Position numbers and translations under genes: made by a program. The notes under the pieces were generated by a model. That model searched no databases. It was not told the origin of the DNA and saw only the letters and a list, made by a program, of their open reading frames with translations. A stretch of DNA of 64,000 bases from Apodospora peruviana (Eukaryota > Ascomycota > Sordariomycetes > Sordariales > Lasiosphaeriaceae), in the NCBI GenBank assembly GCA_033439685.1, contig JAUEDM010000001.1:9176001-9240000 (forward strand). The letters are read 5' to 3'. Position 1 is the stretch's first letter. Every line of letters starts with the position of its first letter. Shown here in pieces: positions 1 through 11,596 of this stretch.

Positions 1-89
1 TCGGTTATGAACTCTGGCGTGGACTCTGACATGACCAGACCAAGAAGCAGACATAATGCCGCGATACCTTGAACACAGGTCATCTCCAT
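1..89 (-). CDS. N-terminus of a probable secreted protein, cut by the window edge
   Basis: On the minus strand an ATG at 89 (with a second in-frame ATG at 83) opens a frame that stays open to the window edge. About 29 codons are visible. They begin with a short polar stretch followed by a hydrophobic core rich in Leu, Ala, Gly and Val (GIAALCLLLGLVM) and a small-residue end, which fits a secretion signal peptide. The mature protein lies outside the window, so no function can be given. A chance open frame of this length is possible. Confidence 0.33.
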   Translation of the reverse strand, partial: MEMTCVQGIAALCLLLGLVMSESTPEFIT

Positions 90-724
90 CCTGTTGAACG
101 TGAGACAAGAAAAAACCTCCGAAATTGCACTTGCAGAGCAACAAGGGAACTGTGAGTTTGCCGGAGGGGTAAGTGGTGTTACATATAGACAGCATCGACG
201 TGGTATTGATCTCATCACCGATGTCATTATTGGGAACTTTCGGTACTCGGACCCCAACATGGGGACCGGGAAACCCCCCAAAGGAACACGGAAACGGTGC
301 TTAGGCAAACATCACTGATCTGGATCGCAGGTGTTATATCGAGCATATCCGTACACTAAACCTCATCCAGGCCGCAGGGCCTGCCGCCGCAAGGTTGACA
401 GGTCATGAGTTGGTACGGTTCATCAAACCCCCCCATCCACAGCCCAACACCGGGTAGCCTCCCACTAATACAAGATCTAGTTGAAAAGGAACTAAGACTC
501 AGCTCGATCGTATGATGATACATGCGGATTGCTGAGTAACATTGCAACCTAACTAGCTTGAACAAACTCCGGATCGGCTGGATCTCCCAAAGAGCACAAG
601 GTCTGACCGACTGTGTTTCATCACAGCGACCGCCGACTCAAGAATCACCTTCTTCCCGATCGGTAAATCGGAATTTTGCCCAGAAAACCTACTTCACTAC
701 ATTAACCCAGCGCTATAGTAAACG
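90..724. other. Intergenic stretch, no supported gene
   Basis: Only short overlapping frames without coding character are present. It separates the possible secreted gene at the left edge from the 3' end of the Dal5-type carrier. I see no RNA gene or repeat in it. Confidence 0.5.
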
Positions 725-2330
725 CTAAAGACACCACCTAAAATCAGGCGAAGCCGGCCCATCCCTCAACTTCTCCGTCGGGATCGTAGTAGGGTCAACC
801 TTAACCCCTTGCCTCCCGTCCCTGCGCTTATTATCCACAATCATGTACGCGCCAAACAATAGCGTGAGAATCAAACCCATTCCACCAAACGCGGCCGTCG
901 TCGCCAGCGCAGGCAGATATTTCGGCGCGTCATTATTCCTGAAAATATTGGAACTGACCACGCCCATCATGTTGGCCATCGGCACCCCAATGCTCGTCAG
1001 CAGCACGCGCTTGCCCTCGTGCGCGATATTATTGTTGTACAGCACGTCCAACAAGACACTAGGGGCTGACGTGCCCCAGGTCATCATGAAGCTCGCGAAA
1101 TAGGCCACCTGCAGCTGGTTCTGAACGTCGATGGTCGCGTAGATGACCATGCCCACAAAGGTGAACAGGAAGCCGAGGGCTACGAACGGGAAGCGGAGGC
1201 GCGTGTAGTCGCTTGCGAAGGCTAAGACGAGGAGCATTACTGCGCCTGAGACGTTGGGCGCCACCGTGTAGAGATTTGTCTTGACGGTGTCGTATTTTAG
1301 TCGGGCGATGATTTGTGGCAGGAAGAGATTTACGCTTTGGAGGGGGACGCCTAGGCAGACTTGGATTGCTAATATTATCCACGAGGTTGGTTCTTTCAGG
1401 ATTGTGAGTGATTCGCGGATGTTGAGTTTCTCGTTGACCACGCTGGAGGAATCGAGCTGGATTCGTTGGAAGGCGATTTTCTTTTGGTCGGCGGAGAGGA
1501 AGTGTGCTTCTGCTGCTGATTTGGGGAGGTACCAGAATGCGAAGAAGGAGAAGAGGATCGTGCAGCCTCCTTCAATGATAAATAGGTAGCGCCAGGGTTC
1601 GAGGGCTCCGCCTTTTATCTGGAACACGCCGAACGAGAGCAAGCCGCCGAAGGCAGATGCTATGGATTGGGCGGCGTAGAAGATGGCTAGGCGGCGGGCG
1701 AGTTCGCCGCGGCGATAGAACCTTTCTTTTCTGTTAGTGACTGTCCGCAGATGAAATGGAATTGACTTACATGGTCTGATAATAAATAACCAGCGGGAAG
1801 AAAGCGCTCTCACTCATGCCCAGGAACCAGCGCAGCGTCATGATGCCAGCGAAGTTATGCGCAGCGACAACAAGCAACGTGCAGCTTCCAAAACAGAACA
1901 TCATGATCGGAAGAACTCGGCTTGGACCATACTTCTTGCCGGCGAGACCGAGAAACGGTGCGGTCAGGACGTACGGCACGAAAAAGACGGACAGGATGGT
2001 GCTGTACTCGTTCTTTTCGACGCTGAGGCCGAGCGATTTCTCGAGGCCGGCGGTCTTGGCGTTGCCGAGGTTGGACTTGTCCAGGCTGTTGAAGAGGTAC
2101 ATGATTGCCAGGACCGGAAGGAGGTGCAGATCGAATCTCCAGACCACCGCGCGCTCGGCTTTGGGGTCGATGGAGGAGAGGAGATGGACATCTTGATCGG
2201 CGGCGGAGAGGGATGGGGATTTGTTGTGGCTGGAGTTTGAGTGTTCTAGGTCGAGTTTGTCGTCTGCGTGGAGAACATTTGGGTCTGTGTTGTCGACTTT
2301 ATTGTCGGTGTTGACATGGAGGGCTGCCAT
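725..2330 (-). CDS. MFS transporter, Dal5-type anion:cation symporter family
   Basis: Two exons, 2330..1771 and 1721..725, joined across a 49-bp intron (GTAAGT donor, CACTAAC branch site, AAG acceptor), give 518 residues. The N-terminus is a polar cytoplasmic tail of about 70 residues. The first transmembrane helix follows, with the ACS-family pattern LDKSNLGNAKTAGLEKSLGL after it. The second half holds a long cytoplasmic loop (about 240-290) and further hydrophobic helices, giving about 12 in total. The family (allantoate, nicotinate, biotin and pantothenate carriers) imports organic anions with protons at the plasma membrane; the substrate cannot be read from sequence. Frame and length are normal for the family. 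It is a stand-alone gene. Confidence 0.88.
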
Positions 2331-3447
2331 TGTTGTGTCTGTTCACCCGGTAGTAGATAGCTGATGATATGCGGACAGGGCGGTAGTTGTCTGGGTGGTG
2401 GTCAATGACAGATATCAGTTCAGATGGAGCGCGGATGCAGCTTTGATTATAAAGTCCTATTTTGTGCAAACGGTATATCTCAACTGCGACGTCGGCACCA
2501 TGTGGAAAACCGCCGCTGAGATCAAATCCTGCGAGGTTTCCTCCTCTCAACGGTATTGCTGAGGGAATTTGCCGTCATGCAGCCACCGGCAACAACACAT
2601 GCAGCCTGTCTGCTGTTAACGGTCAGATGTGGGGTTTGTCAAAGATAAGATGCAGATACTTGGGGGATGATCGTCGTGAATATGACATCCCCAAAGATGG
2701 GTTGTTCTGCCATTGGCTAAAACTTTATGTCTTATCATCTTTCTTTCCCATTCTCCATTATCTCTCAACGTAGCATTCTGCTGCAGGTCTTTGTCATGAA
2801 AAAGGATCTGTGCTAGTGAGAATATGGTTCGTCTCACAAATGGAGAATGGATAGAGGTCGTTAGTGAGACCCAGTCGGTTGGAACGCTATATTCGCACGC
2901 GGTGGAGAAGCAGTGATTGGTATCTCTGGGACACTCGACGGCGTTTCAGTACGAGGTATGACCTAATTCTATCAACAAAGGAAACATCTCGAACTCATGT
3001 TATTGTTCTCCAGTTTGGCAGTTCTGTGCTAAGTAAACAGTTTACGTTATTGTTCTCCAGTTTGGCAGTTCTGTGCATTGTCTTTTCACAATCTGCCGTT
3101 GAGATAAATGGACGCATCTCTTTAGGTGAGGCAGAAAACGTCGGCCATATGAAAGGAGCTGTTGGAAGTGCTTGAGCTTCATACAATTATCGCGTTCTTT
3201 GTTCCGGAATATTCCTATATGTAGATATACTTCACTCCCCAATCATAACTCCCGTCTTTGTCCGCGTGGAGACAAAGGTGCCACCAGGGGACAGGGAGAT
3301 AAAAATCCAGCGAATTTCTCATTTCCATCCACAGCATGGGGAGTGTCAAACTCTCTCATAAACCTACCTATCCAGGCAGTCCCAAGTGTGTGCTCAAAGT
3401 AAAATACAAGAAGACCCCTTCATCCAAATCAACCACCACCGCCCACC
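2331..3447. other. Intergenic region between MFS carrier and kinase relic
   Basis: This contains the promoter side of the Dal5-type carrier and about 1.1 kb without a supportable gene. A 31-bp direct duplication is annotated separately. A short ATG frame at 2824 is open for only about 30 codons and resembles nothing I recognise. Confidence 0.45.
2999..3076. repeat. 31-bp exact direct repeat, two copies 47 bp apart
   Basis: The stretch at 2999-3029 is repeated exactly at 3046-3076 (it begins GTTATTGTTCTCCAG). The 16 bases between the copies are unique. It looks like a recent small local duplication in non-coding DNA, with no obvious link to a mobile element. Confidence 0.8.
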
Positions 3448-5496
3448 ATGTCCCCCGTTCGCGGCGTCAACCAATGGAAGCCGCGACATCTCCAAAAAAC
3501 CCGCCAGGACAACTTCGACTGGTTCTGCAGACGCAAGTTAGCCATAGCATGCGGCTGGGACCCCGTCATCAACGACGTCCTCTCGTGGAACCACTACGAC
3601 CGAAATAAAACATCTGGTCCCAATATCCGATCCCCTTCAGGAAAGGGGGCGTCGTCAACTGGCCCGGGCTTGACCTGCAGACTACGGGCTGCCTCTAGCG
3701 GAAGACGACCTTGACCTGGAAGATGGAGTCTACAGGCCGTACTTCCTCCATAACTGCTACCTCGCAACGGATGCGACGGAATCCGCTAGAGCAAATATGA
3801 CTTATGGGCAGCAACGGCCGTCGAACCGAGCGAGGACCGCGGTGCGCGCTTTCGCGTGGGTTCTGGCGCCGTATAGATTCGACTTTGTCAAGATGCTGGG
3901 ATTTGGAGGTGGAGGTGTCGCTACCTTGTTTCAGTATGAGTATGTGAGTGGAGATGTTGAGTATTGCGTTGTTAAAGCTGGTCTCGGGAGTGCCGATAAC
4001 CTTCGATACGAAAGGATGATGACCAAGGTGAGGTCATTCCGACGAAGAAAGTGGTATCGAGGCTTAAGACTGACTTTTGTATTCAGGAGTTGGCGGGTGC
4101 AATGCATACTGTTCAGATTCCGGATGTTGCGGATGAATTCGAGAGAGCAAGGTAGTCCTCACAAGGGAGCAGCAGTACGCGAGCGCCGCGAGGATTGAGA
4201 CAGGGTCTCAAGACAGATGATGTCCCTGACATCAACCATGACATTCTCATCCTCGAGTACTGTCCACGCGGCGAGCCCTCAAGAGCGTCATTCAATCTGT
4301 CCAAGCGCCGCACAAAACTGGATAGCATCGTGTTCTGGAAGTTATTCGACTGTCTCTTTCAGATGGCGGTGGCGTTGCGATTTTCATCAAAGCACTGGTC
4401 TGATTTTGTTTCGGAAGGGGAGGTATACGAGAGAATCCCCACAGCTGAGGATATATGCCTGGCTATCCCGCGACCGCAAACAAGGGCAGAGACCAGAAGG
4501 GTGAGGGGAGATGACACGAGTACAACCCCAAGATGGAAGGGATATGAAAGGACGATGGTCCATTTTGACCTTGGTGTTCAGAAATATCCTGGTGGGTGAA
4601 TTCGACACCGATATACCAACTTCGGTGCATGGCTTCCATCATCAGATGCCAGTCCTGAAGCTCGCTGATTTTGAGCGCACGCTTGACATGAGAACCAACG
4701 CGAACCGTCGCCCGTAAGTCTCCCTCGATTGCTTGTCAAACGCTTACATGAATGACACGCCCGCCGCCCGATTTAGCAAACAGATGTGGTACATACGGCA
4801 GCGCGGCAAATGGTTAACACCAGAACAGTTCAGCACGGAATGGGACTACGTCAGAGACACACACCCCCCCCCCCCCCCCCCCCCCCAAGCACGCCAGGGC
4901 CGCGGAAAACTACAGCTGGAAGACAAACATGTGGAGTCTAGCGCAGGTCATGTGGTGCTTCATCACACATCTTCACCCGCCTACTAGACCTATTCCACAA
5001 CAGGTCGGTGACACCGGCGACGGCCCTCCTGAGAGCAGTGACGATGAGAAATCCGCCTCCACCGACACGACGACCCGACGGCCGAGGGAGACCACGGAAA
5101 ATCAGGCCACGGGACGCGAAGAAGAAGACGAAATGGACTTATGGCGGGTATCTTCTGCAAGAGCAGTTCGAGCACGTCGATATGGATTTACGGAGACTGG
5201 TCATGCGCTGCATGATGGACGACCCTGCGGACAGGCCCGAGATGGAGGAGATCGGGGCTATGATTGAGGCGAAACTTGCATCCGAGGAAGAGGAGGATGC
5301 AGACGAGGACCAGGCGATGCATGATGAGTTGAGCAATGAGATTGTCAAGGGACCACCACCGCCGCATCACTGGGATAAAGTGGAACTTGAAGAGGTAAGT
5401 GTTTGATCATTCCGTTAACTGGGCATAGAGCTCCACCTAACAGACACCCCGTTGTTTTCACAGTGGCTTGCGGGCCGGTACGAAGTTGTTGTCTGA
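3448..5496 (+). pseudogene. Degenerate protein-kinase-fold gene
   Basis: Pieces of a kinase fold appear in order but in shifting frames. There is a glycine-rich loop (FVKMLGFGGGGVATLF) with a following VVK, and a hinge (ILILEYCPRGE) near 4240. The catalytic loop has HFDL instead of HRDL near 4560, and the Mg loop reads LADFE instead of DFG near 4660. A C-lobe part MWSLAQVMWC follows near 4930, and a terminal DPADRPEMEEI segment near 5225. Convincing introns remain at 4029-4085, about 4714-4775 and 5395-5463, the last leading to a small final exon ending at 5496. Between them at least four frame breaks occur, one inside a run of 23 C. The altered HRD and DFG motifs suggest the ancestor belonged to a fungal pseudokinase or aminoglycoside-phosphotransferase-like family. 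A still-functional gene with many sequence errors is the alternative. Confidence 0.62.
4864..4886. repeat. Poly-C run of 23
   Basis: An uninterrupted run of 23 C lies inside the kinase relic, exactly where the reading frame changes (from the ...FSTEWDYVRD frame to the ...NYSWKTNMWS frame). Length calling in such runs is unreliable, so this break could be biological or technical. Confidence 0.9.
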
Positions 5497-5578
5497 TTAT
5501 GGTAGGTAACTCAGACGCAAAACTCATCTCATCTGCTTTGAGCAAAAGAAGCAAACGTCCGGACGGTACTGCAGCCAT

Positions 5579-7354
5579 TCAAACCTTCTCGGTTCTGACC
5601 ACGTTCTCTTTGTGAACAACAGAATTCACCTCGGTCTCCTTGATAGCTGCGTCTGCCATGGCCCTAGTGCTGGTGCAAACGTAGCTCTTGAACTTGCGTG
5701 CCGGCACGTTTGCCTCAAACATCTCATGGATCTCCTCGAGGGTCCGATCGCGCGTTTCCGGGATACAGAACCAAGTAAAGACGAACAGAATGGCGTTTGA
5801 CCCAAACCAGATGTAGCTGTAATTAGTTCAGGTAAATAGTCAGTTGAAGCCAACTTGACATTGGATATAATCTCGTTTGAACCAATGACTCACCCATATT
5901 TGGCATTCCAACCCAGACTGGCAGGATTGATGAAGTATGGCGCCGTGAAGACACCCAGCCAGTTTCCGAGGAAGTTTAGGGCCGTGGCGACGCCATACGT
6001 GTGAGCTCTGAGGTGGTTATTGGGATATTCGCCGCCCATGAGCCAAGCATAGGGGGCTGATAGATGTTAGTCAATACATGTAGTGAAAGCGACGGTATCC
6101 GGGGATGAAGCTCACCATAAGCAACGTAAAAGAAGGTAAAGAGCGAGATGAAGGCGATGACGCATTTCGCAGCTGCCACGGATCCCGGAGCCACTGTCCA
6201 TGTGATGGCAAACGCGAGCTGGCAGAGACCACATGCGCCCACGCCAATCAGCACTATAAGGCGACGGTCGAGCCGACGAACGACGAAAGCACTGGCAAGG
6301 GCGCCAGTAAGACCCATGCACGTCACCATGACCGAGTACGAGAAGGCTTCCGTGACCCCGGCCGCGTTGAGGAAGTAGGTCGTGTAGATGTTGACCCAGG
6401 AAGAACCGTTGGCACAGTGGAAGCAGATGATGGCGATGGAGAGCAAAGTCCGGCGCCGATCGCGGCCCCTCCACATTTCGAGCCAGAGATGCTTGCCGTG
6501 TCGCTGTTCCATCTGTTCGTGAGTTGAGATCCGGATCTCGTTGAACTCGGCCTCGAACTCGGCCGTGCTGATGTTTTTGTTGCGAAGACGTCGGAGGGCC
6601 GACTTGGCCGCCTCCTCTTTTCCCTGCGTCATGAGCCAACGCGGGCTCTCGGGGAAGAAGAACAAGGCGATGGTCTGGATCGTGGGCGCGACGAAGAACA
6701 CGGCGAGTGGAATCCGGTAGGCCTCGGGCCCTTCCATGAGATGCGTGCCCCTGTCGACTGCAGCGCCTACGATGGAGCCGATGGAGAGCTGGCTCTGGTA
6801 GACGGCGAACATGATACCTCGGAGATGGGCGGGCGCGGCCTCGTTGACGTACACTTGGGCAAATGTGAGGAACCAGCCGACCGATATGCCTGACTTGGTA
6901 TTAGCGGGAAAATCTTCCGTAGACTATACTAGGTCAGTATCACAAGCTCACCAAGGATGAACCGGGAAAAATACAGGGCGCCCAGGTTTGTGGTGCCGAT
7001 CATGATGGCCGTGGCGATGAAATTCATGAGGGTTGCCGACCAGAGACCATGTCTCCGGCCAAACCTCGAGCTGAACGGACCGACAAGCAGCGACCCCACA
7101 AAGGTGCCGATGGTCATGAGGGAGGAAATCAGTTGCTGGACGGTAGGATCGATGGCCCATTTGCCAGATACCGGGTCGAGGTAGCCAAACACCCGGAGGA
7201 AGCCAGGCATCGCCATGAACCCGCCGACCAGGGCGTAATCAAGGCCATATTGGAAACTCGCAATGGTAACCACGGCGCATATTCCCACGCATTTCTTGTG
7301 GCTGCGGATATCGAGTTTCAGCGGGTTGGCTGACAAGACGGCGCCTGCGACCAT
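5579..7354 (-). CDS. MFS sugar porter
   Basis: Four exons (7354..6952, 6889..6116, 6056..5894, 5816..5579) splice with matching phases to 525 residues. Each intron has GTGAG-type donors and CAG acceptors. Sugar-porter signatures are all present: SRFGRRHGLW after helix 2, PESPRWLM before the central loop, VRRLDRR in the second half, and PETRDRTLEEIHEMFE at the C-terminal end. This is a plasma-membrane proton symporter or facilitator for a hexose or disaccharide, with about 12 helices. The C-terminal tail is polar. The exact sugar cannot be assigned. The gene looks intact, and no enzyme of sugar breakdown lies beside it. Confidence 0.9.
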
Positions 7355-8877
7355 GTTTTCTGGTGCGCCGAGTCAAGAAAGATCCCCGAGAAGGAAGAAG
7401 AAAAGGGACAGCAGAGTGAAAATACGATGGATGCAAGTGCCCGGATGTCACTACAACACGTTCTGTGTATGTGTGCACCGGCGATGGAGATGTCTCGCCA
7501 AACCCGAGGTCTGGACTTTGGCTTCCACTTAAACATTCCCACCTCCCTCGTCACGAATATTGACTGGTGTCAACAAACATCTGCCGCTCAGCCTTCAAAT
7601 CCGCTGGTGCGGGGTTGCAGTCGTCCTCCGCCTTGGCCAACAGCTTCCTGGGGAAAGAGGAGAAAGTTGGAAGATATTGTACCTCATGACCTCCCGCCAA
7701 TATCATGTTAAGACTTGGGGAACTTTGCTATACCTATTCTAGATGGGAGTATTTCCGCTAGATAGCTTGGGATCCAAACACATGTGGTACAGACAGCTGT
7801 GAAACTTCTGAGGCGGAATAAGAGCAATTCATTGTATCATTATCACGATTCGGTCGTGTGCATTCAGCCACAGCCGCCAAATACCCAGCAGCACATGACA
7901 AGTATGGTATTGATCTCATGCAACCTAACGGCACAAAATAATACCTACTACGATCAATACCCGTCAACTTATGAGCCCCATTCCTTCCCTTACCCAAGAC
8001 AGAGAATCAAGACTACAGCCCCCAACTTTCTTGACCTTCTATCAAGGACTTCTTTCTCACCCATGCCGAGTCGTTGTCACCATGGCAAAACTAGTCTGGA
8101 TCCCCAATCCTTCGGGCTCAGATTATTACACCGACGAGAGGCAGCTGATCTGGGACTGCAGTGTTAAATCCGAGAAGTTCTGTTGGAGGAGCAGTCGGCC
8201 TGCCGGCAACTGGTCGCCGTTCCCCAACCCATTCCATCGCAGAATTGCCGATATGCATCTCAGAGGCATTGTAACCCATCTCAGGTCATATCCATTGCCG
8301 TAATGAGTACATCACAGCGAGTTTACAGAGAGAGCATTCCTCCTCGCTACCGGACATTATAGGTAGTTGTCTTCGATGTCAAAGACAGCGAGACGAAATG
8401 TCAATCAAAGCATACTTAACCTTACTCAAAGACACCCGAAGTATATTTTATTTGTGATGACTGTTTAAGTTGTCTATCGTTGCCGACTTTCATTGAATGT
8501 TCACTCGCTCACATTACAAGAGAGCCATTTGCACCTTAGTTAACCCGGTTGTTCTCAAGAGTTGAGGAAGCGGCTCTATCCCAATAGTGACGGATTCTGG
8601 CTTCCCCGCAGCAGTCGGATATCTTCAACCTTGGACATCGCAAGGGCCGCCAGGAGTAGAACTAACCAGATAGGTAAGCAGGATTTGCCGTCAGTTCCGC
8701 GTAATTGCTGATTGGCATGTGGTATTAATGAGCCGCTTGCCTACGCCGGTACTCTGCTGCTGCGAGCACAGAATAGGCCGAGTCCATTACGAGAAGCCTC
8801 ATTCATCATCTGTTATTATAGCATCGCGAGTTTTGAGCAGCAATACATGCCCGTCAGCTCATCTACGGTCATACAAC
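7355..8877. other. Intergenic region between divergent sugar porter and dioxygenase
   Basis: About 1.5 kb separates the starts of the sugar porter (minus) and the TauD-type gene (plus), so both promoters lie here. Short frames around 7970-8300 show no family resemblance and no convincing splice structure. I see no RNA gene. Confidence 0.5.
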
Positions 8878-10071
8878 ATGGGATCCCTTCAGACCAACCC
8901 CCCAAAACTTGTCCGCGAACCTTTAAAGAAAGGAATCTCGATCGATCATCTTGAATATGTTGACGTCACGCCCATCATTGGACGCGAGTATCCCACGGCC
9001 AGCCTAAAGGAGATGCTCGATGCGCCCAACGCCGACGAGCAGCTGCGCGACCTGGCCATCACGATCTGCGAGCGTGGTGTCGTCTTCTTCCGTGCTCCGC
9101 AGGATGACCTCTCAGTCGACGAGCAAAAGCACATCACAGACATGCTGGGCAAGTTGACCGGTCGACCAGCCGAAAACGGCCTGCACGTGCACCCGCTCTA
9201 CAATGATCCCAACAACTTGCCCATGGCGGACGGTACCACTGATAAGCACATGTAAGTATTATCTGATCTCGCTACCTCGGACAATGTCACTAACACCAGA
9301 TGTGTGTAGTTACGTGATCAACTCCGAGGCCCAAAAGAAACTGTACGCAACGATGAAGGACCGCCCTGCAGCCACGGAGCCCAAGGATCTGGGACGAGAG
9401 TGGCACAGCGACAGCCTCTTCGAGACGTGTCCGTCAGACTTTTCGTTCCTGCGGATGCAATCCACGCCCCCGTCGGGCGGCGACACGCTCTGGGTTTCGG
9501 GGTACGAGATGTACGACCGGCTGTCGCGCCCTTATCAGCGGTTTCTGGAGAGTCTGACAGCCACCTGCGCGCAGCCGGTATTCAAATCCGCTTGCGAGAA
9601 GGGCGGCTACAGCGTCATGTCTCCGCGGGGGTCGCCTCTCAACGTCGACTTCGAGTTTGCGCCCCAGCACCCTGTTGTCCGGACGCACCCCGTCACTGGG
9701 TGGAAGTCGCTCTTTGCTGGTGTTGGGCTGCATGTTAGTCGTATTGACGAGGTCACAAGTTACGAAGATTACATGATTCGAGAGTATGTAATGCGTATTA
9801 TTACGCGGAATCATGATTCCATTGCGAGGATGCATTGGACTAGGGGCGCGTGTGCGATTTGGAGTAATGTTTGTACTTTGCATGCTGCTACCGTAAGTCT
9901 TTCTCTGTTGTCCCCAGTGTCAGACTGAGCTAACTTGTCTTGGTAAAGCCTGATACTCATCTCGTCGAGGGGGTCAGGACTGGTGTTCGGGCTTCTGGGA
10001 TCGGGGAGGTGCCATATCTTGATCCGGCGAGCACGGGGAGACGGGAAGCGTTGGGTTTACCCAAGTTTTGA
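8878..10071 (+). CDS. TauD/TfdA-family 2-oxoglutarate-dependent dioxygenase
   Basis: Three exons (8878..9251, 9310..9892, 9949..10071) give 359 residues. The start at 8878 (MGSLQTNPPK...) is preferred over an upstream in-frame ATG because that extension shows no family character. The iron site is visible: H157-x-D159 in REWHSDSLF, the distal histidine near 316 in CTLHAAT, and the 2-oxoglutarate-binding arginine about 13 residues later in GVRTGVRAS. Exon junctions fall at consensus GTAAGT donors and TAG/AAG acceptors. Fungal members related to yeast JLP1 release sulfite from sulfonates for sulfur supply; related enzymes act on other substrates. The substrate here is open. It is probably cytosolic, as no signal peptide is seen. 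Confidence 0.9.
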
Positions 10072-10638
10072 AGCTGCATTGTCTACCTATTGTTCTTGTC
10101 ATTCCTGTAGGCCTCTGATGTTCTTGTCTCGCTCTCCCCAAGCCGGCTTTTGACTTTGCCAGGGTTTTGTGGTTTGGTCTGGCGGTCGTGTATAAACTGC
10201 TTCGTGTTAAAGTTTGGTTTTGTTCTAAGGTTGTCAGTCTCATTGGGCTGTCTCGTGATGAGGCTGAACTAGGTCCTTCTCTTTCATCAGCAAACATCAA
10301 ATCGCTCAAGGTGTCAGGTTGGTTATTAAGCTGAGAATGGCAATATTGCCCAGAACAAAGGTGAACAGCGAACAGCTGTTTTGCCTGAGACCAATGCAAA
10401 CCAATATTGAAAATATCTGCCAGTAAGTTAACTGGAAGCTAAAGACTCCTTAGTCGGGGACTTCTGCTAGTTTTCCAAACCTCAACAGTTTTCGTGTTAT
10501 ACAAACTACACGACTCGCAAGCGCCGTCAACCAGAAGTTTAAACAATGGGCCACAGCAAGACCCTTTAGGTTTCCGCTAGGAAGGACAGGTTGTCCAGAT
10601 CATCCACATTACCTCCTCCTGCCAGCGGGCAGGCCAAG
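10072..10638. other. Intergenic region, no supported gene
   Basis: This holds the 3' flank of the dioxygenase and the upstream side of the phospholipase relic. No coding frame with family resemblance and no repeat were seen. Confidence 0.5.
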
Positions 10639-11253
10639 ATGAAGCTTGCAATATTAGTCCTTTCCATTGTCATTCAAATCACGGTTGCTCTTCCTAGCCG
10701 ACAAGAACCGACAAGACGCACCACCGGCAAGGGTCTTACAGACCAGATTCTGTACAGCATCTCATTGGCGGACTTTGAGAAGAGAGGCGTGATGCTCAGG
10801 ATCCTTCGGACTTTGATTGGTCGTCAAACGGCTGCTCACATGCCCCGGACAACCCGTTTGGGGTTTCCGTTTCTGTCAGCTTGCCATCGACACGACTTTG
10901 GCTACAGGAACTTGAAGGCGCAGAATCGATTCACCGAAACGACCAAGAAGGAACCATCGACACAAATTTTAAAGACCAGTATGTTCTGCCCTGGGAACAT
11001 GAATCTAATATCGGCTAACAATCAACGACAGCATGTTCCGGCAGTGCGATGCTGTGAAATTCGGATTGATTTGCAAAGCTCTTGCCGAGGTGTATTATCT
11101 TGCTGTCCGGTTATTCGGGTCAGGATCCAAAGAATGATGAGAAGAAGAGAGATGAAGACCTGATGAGAGGAGTATGAGGACAAGTTGGCGGTCTATCACA
11201 GACTGGTGAAAGAGGCGCAGGCTAGGGGAGAATTGACGGCCACCACCAAGTAA
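10639..11253 (+). pseudogene. Broken secreted phospholipase A2 (fungal/prokaryotic PLA2 type)
   Basis: The reading starts at 10639 with a clear signal peptide (MKLAILVLSIVIQITVALP). The family hallmark around the catalytic His-Asp pair, SACHRHDFGYRN, is present near 10880. The preceding cysteine segment DWSSNGCSHAPDNPFG is read in another frame. A GGGG run at about 10859-10862 separates the two. A normal intron (10979..11031) follows, then a segment with VYYLAVRLFG in yet another frame. A C-terminal stretch ending AQARGELTATTK-stop at 11251-11253 is again shifted. At least four frame changes make a functional product unlikely. Intact members are small calcium-dependent secreted lipases of about 180-220 residues. 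No other gene nearby depends on it. Confidence 0.7.
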
Positions 11254-11596
11254 ATTGTCGACCAACCCATGTTATTTCATTCGACACTATCAAATTGTTC
11301 GCAAGCTTTCACGCCCTGAGGTCGACTTCGGGAGCACGGGAGAATGGTCAATCGTGTATTTAATGTCCATGCTGCGTCAATACAAATATTTAATACCCCT
11401 TTAATCATGTCTCACTCCAACCTTGTCCACTTCACTCCAATGCCTCTCTCTCTTCCTCGGGTCTGAATCCCTCATCTTGTGACAGCTTTTCGACTTCAAG
11501 CACCTAGAACGGCATTTGCAACCTCGTAAACAAATGAAACTTCCTTACCCAGTCTTCTCCCGCTCACTCAATTGTGAGTGTCCGGAAACTCCCTTT
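11254..11596. other. Short convergent intergenic gap
   Basis: This lies between the end of the phospholipase relic (plus) and the stop of the secreted-protein gene (minus). Nothing further was seen in it. Confidence 0.5.

Noticed and set aside
7971..8303. Plus-strand frame of 110 codons near the dioxygenase promoter
   Set aside because: No motif, no introns and no start context; composition looks like translated intergenic DNA.
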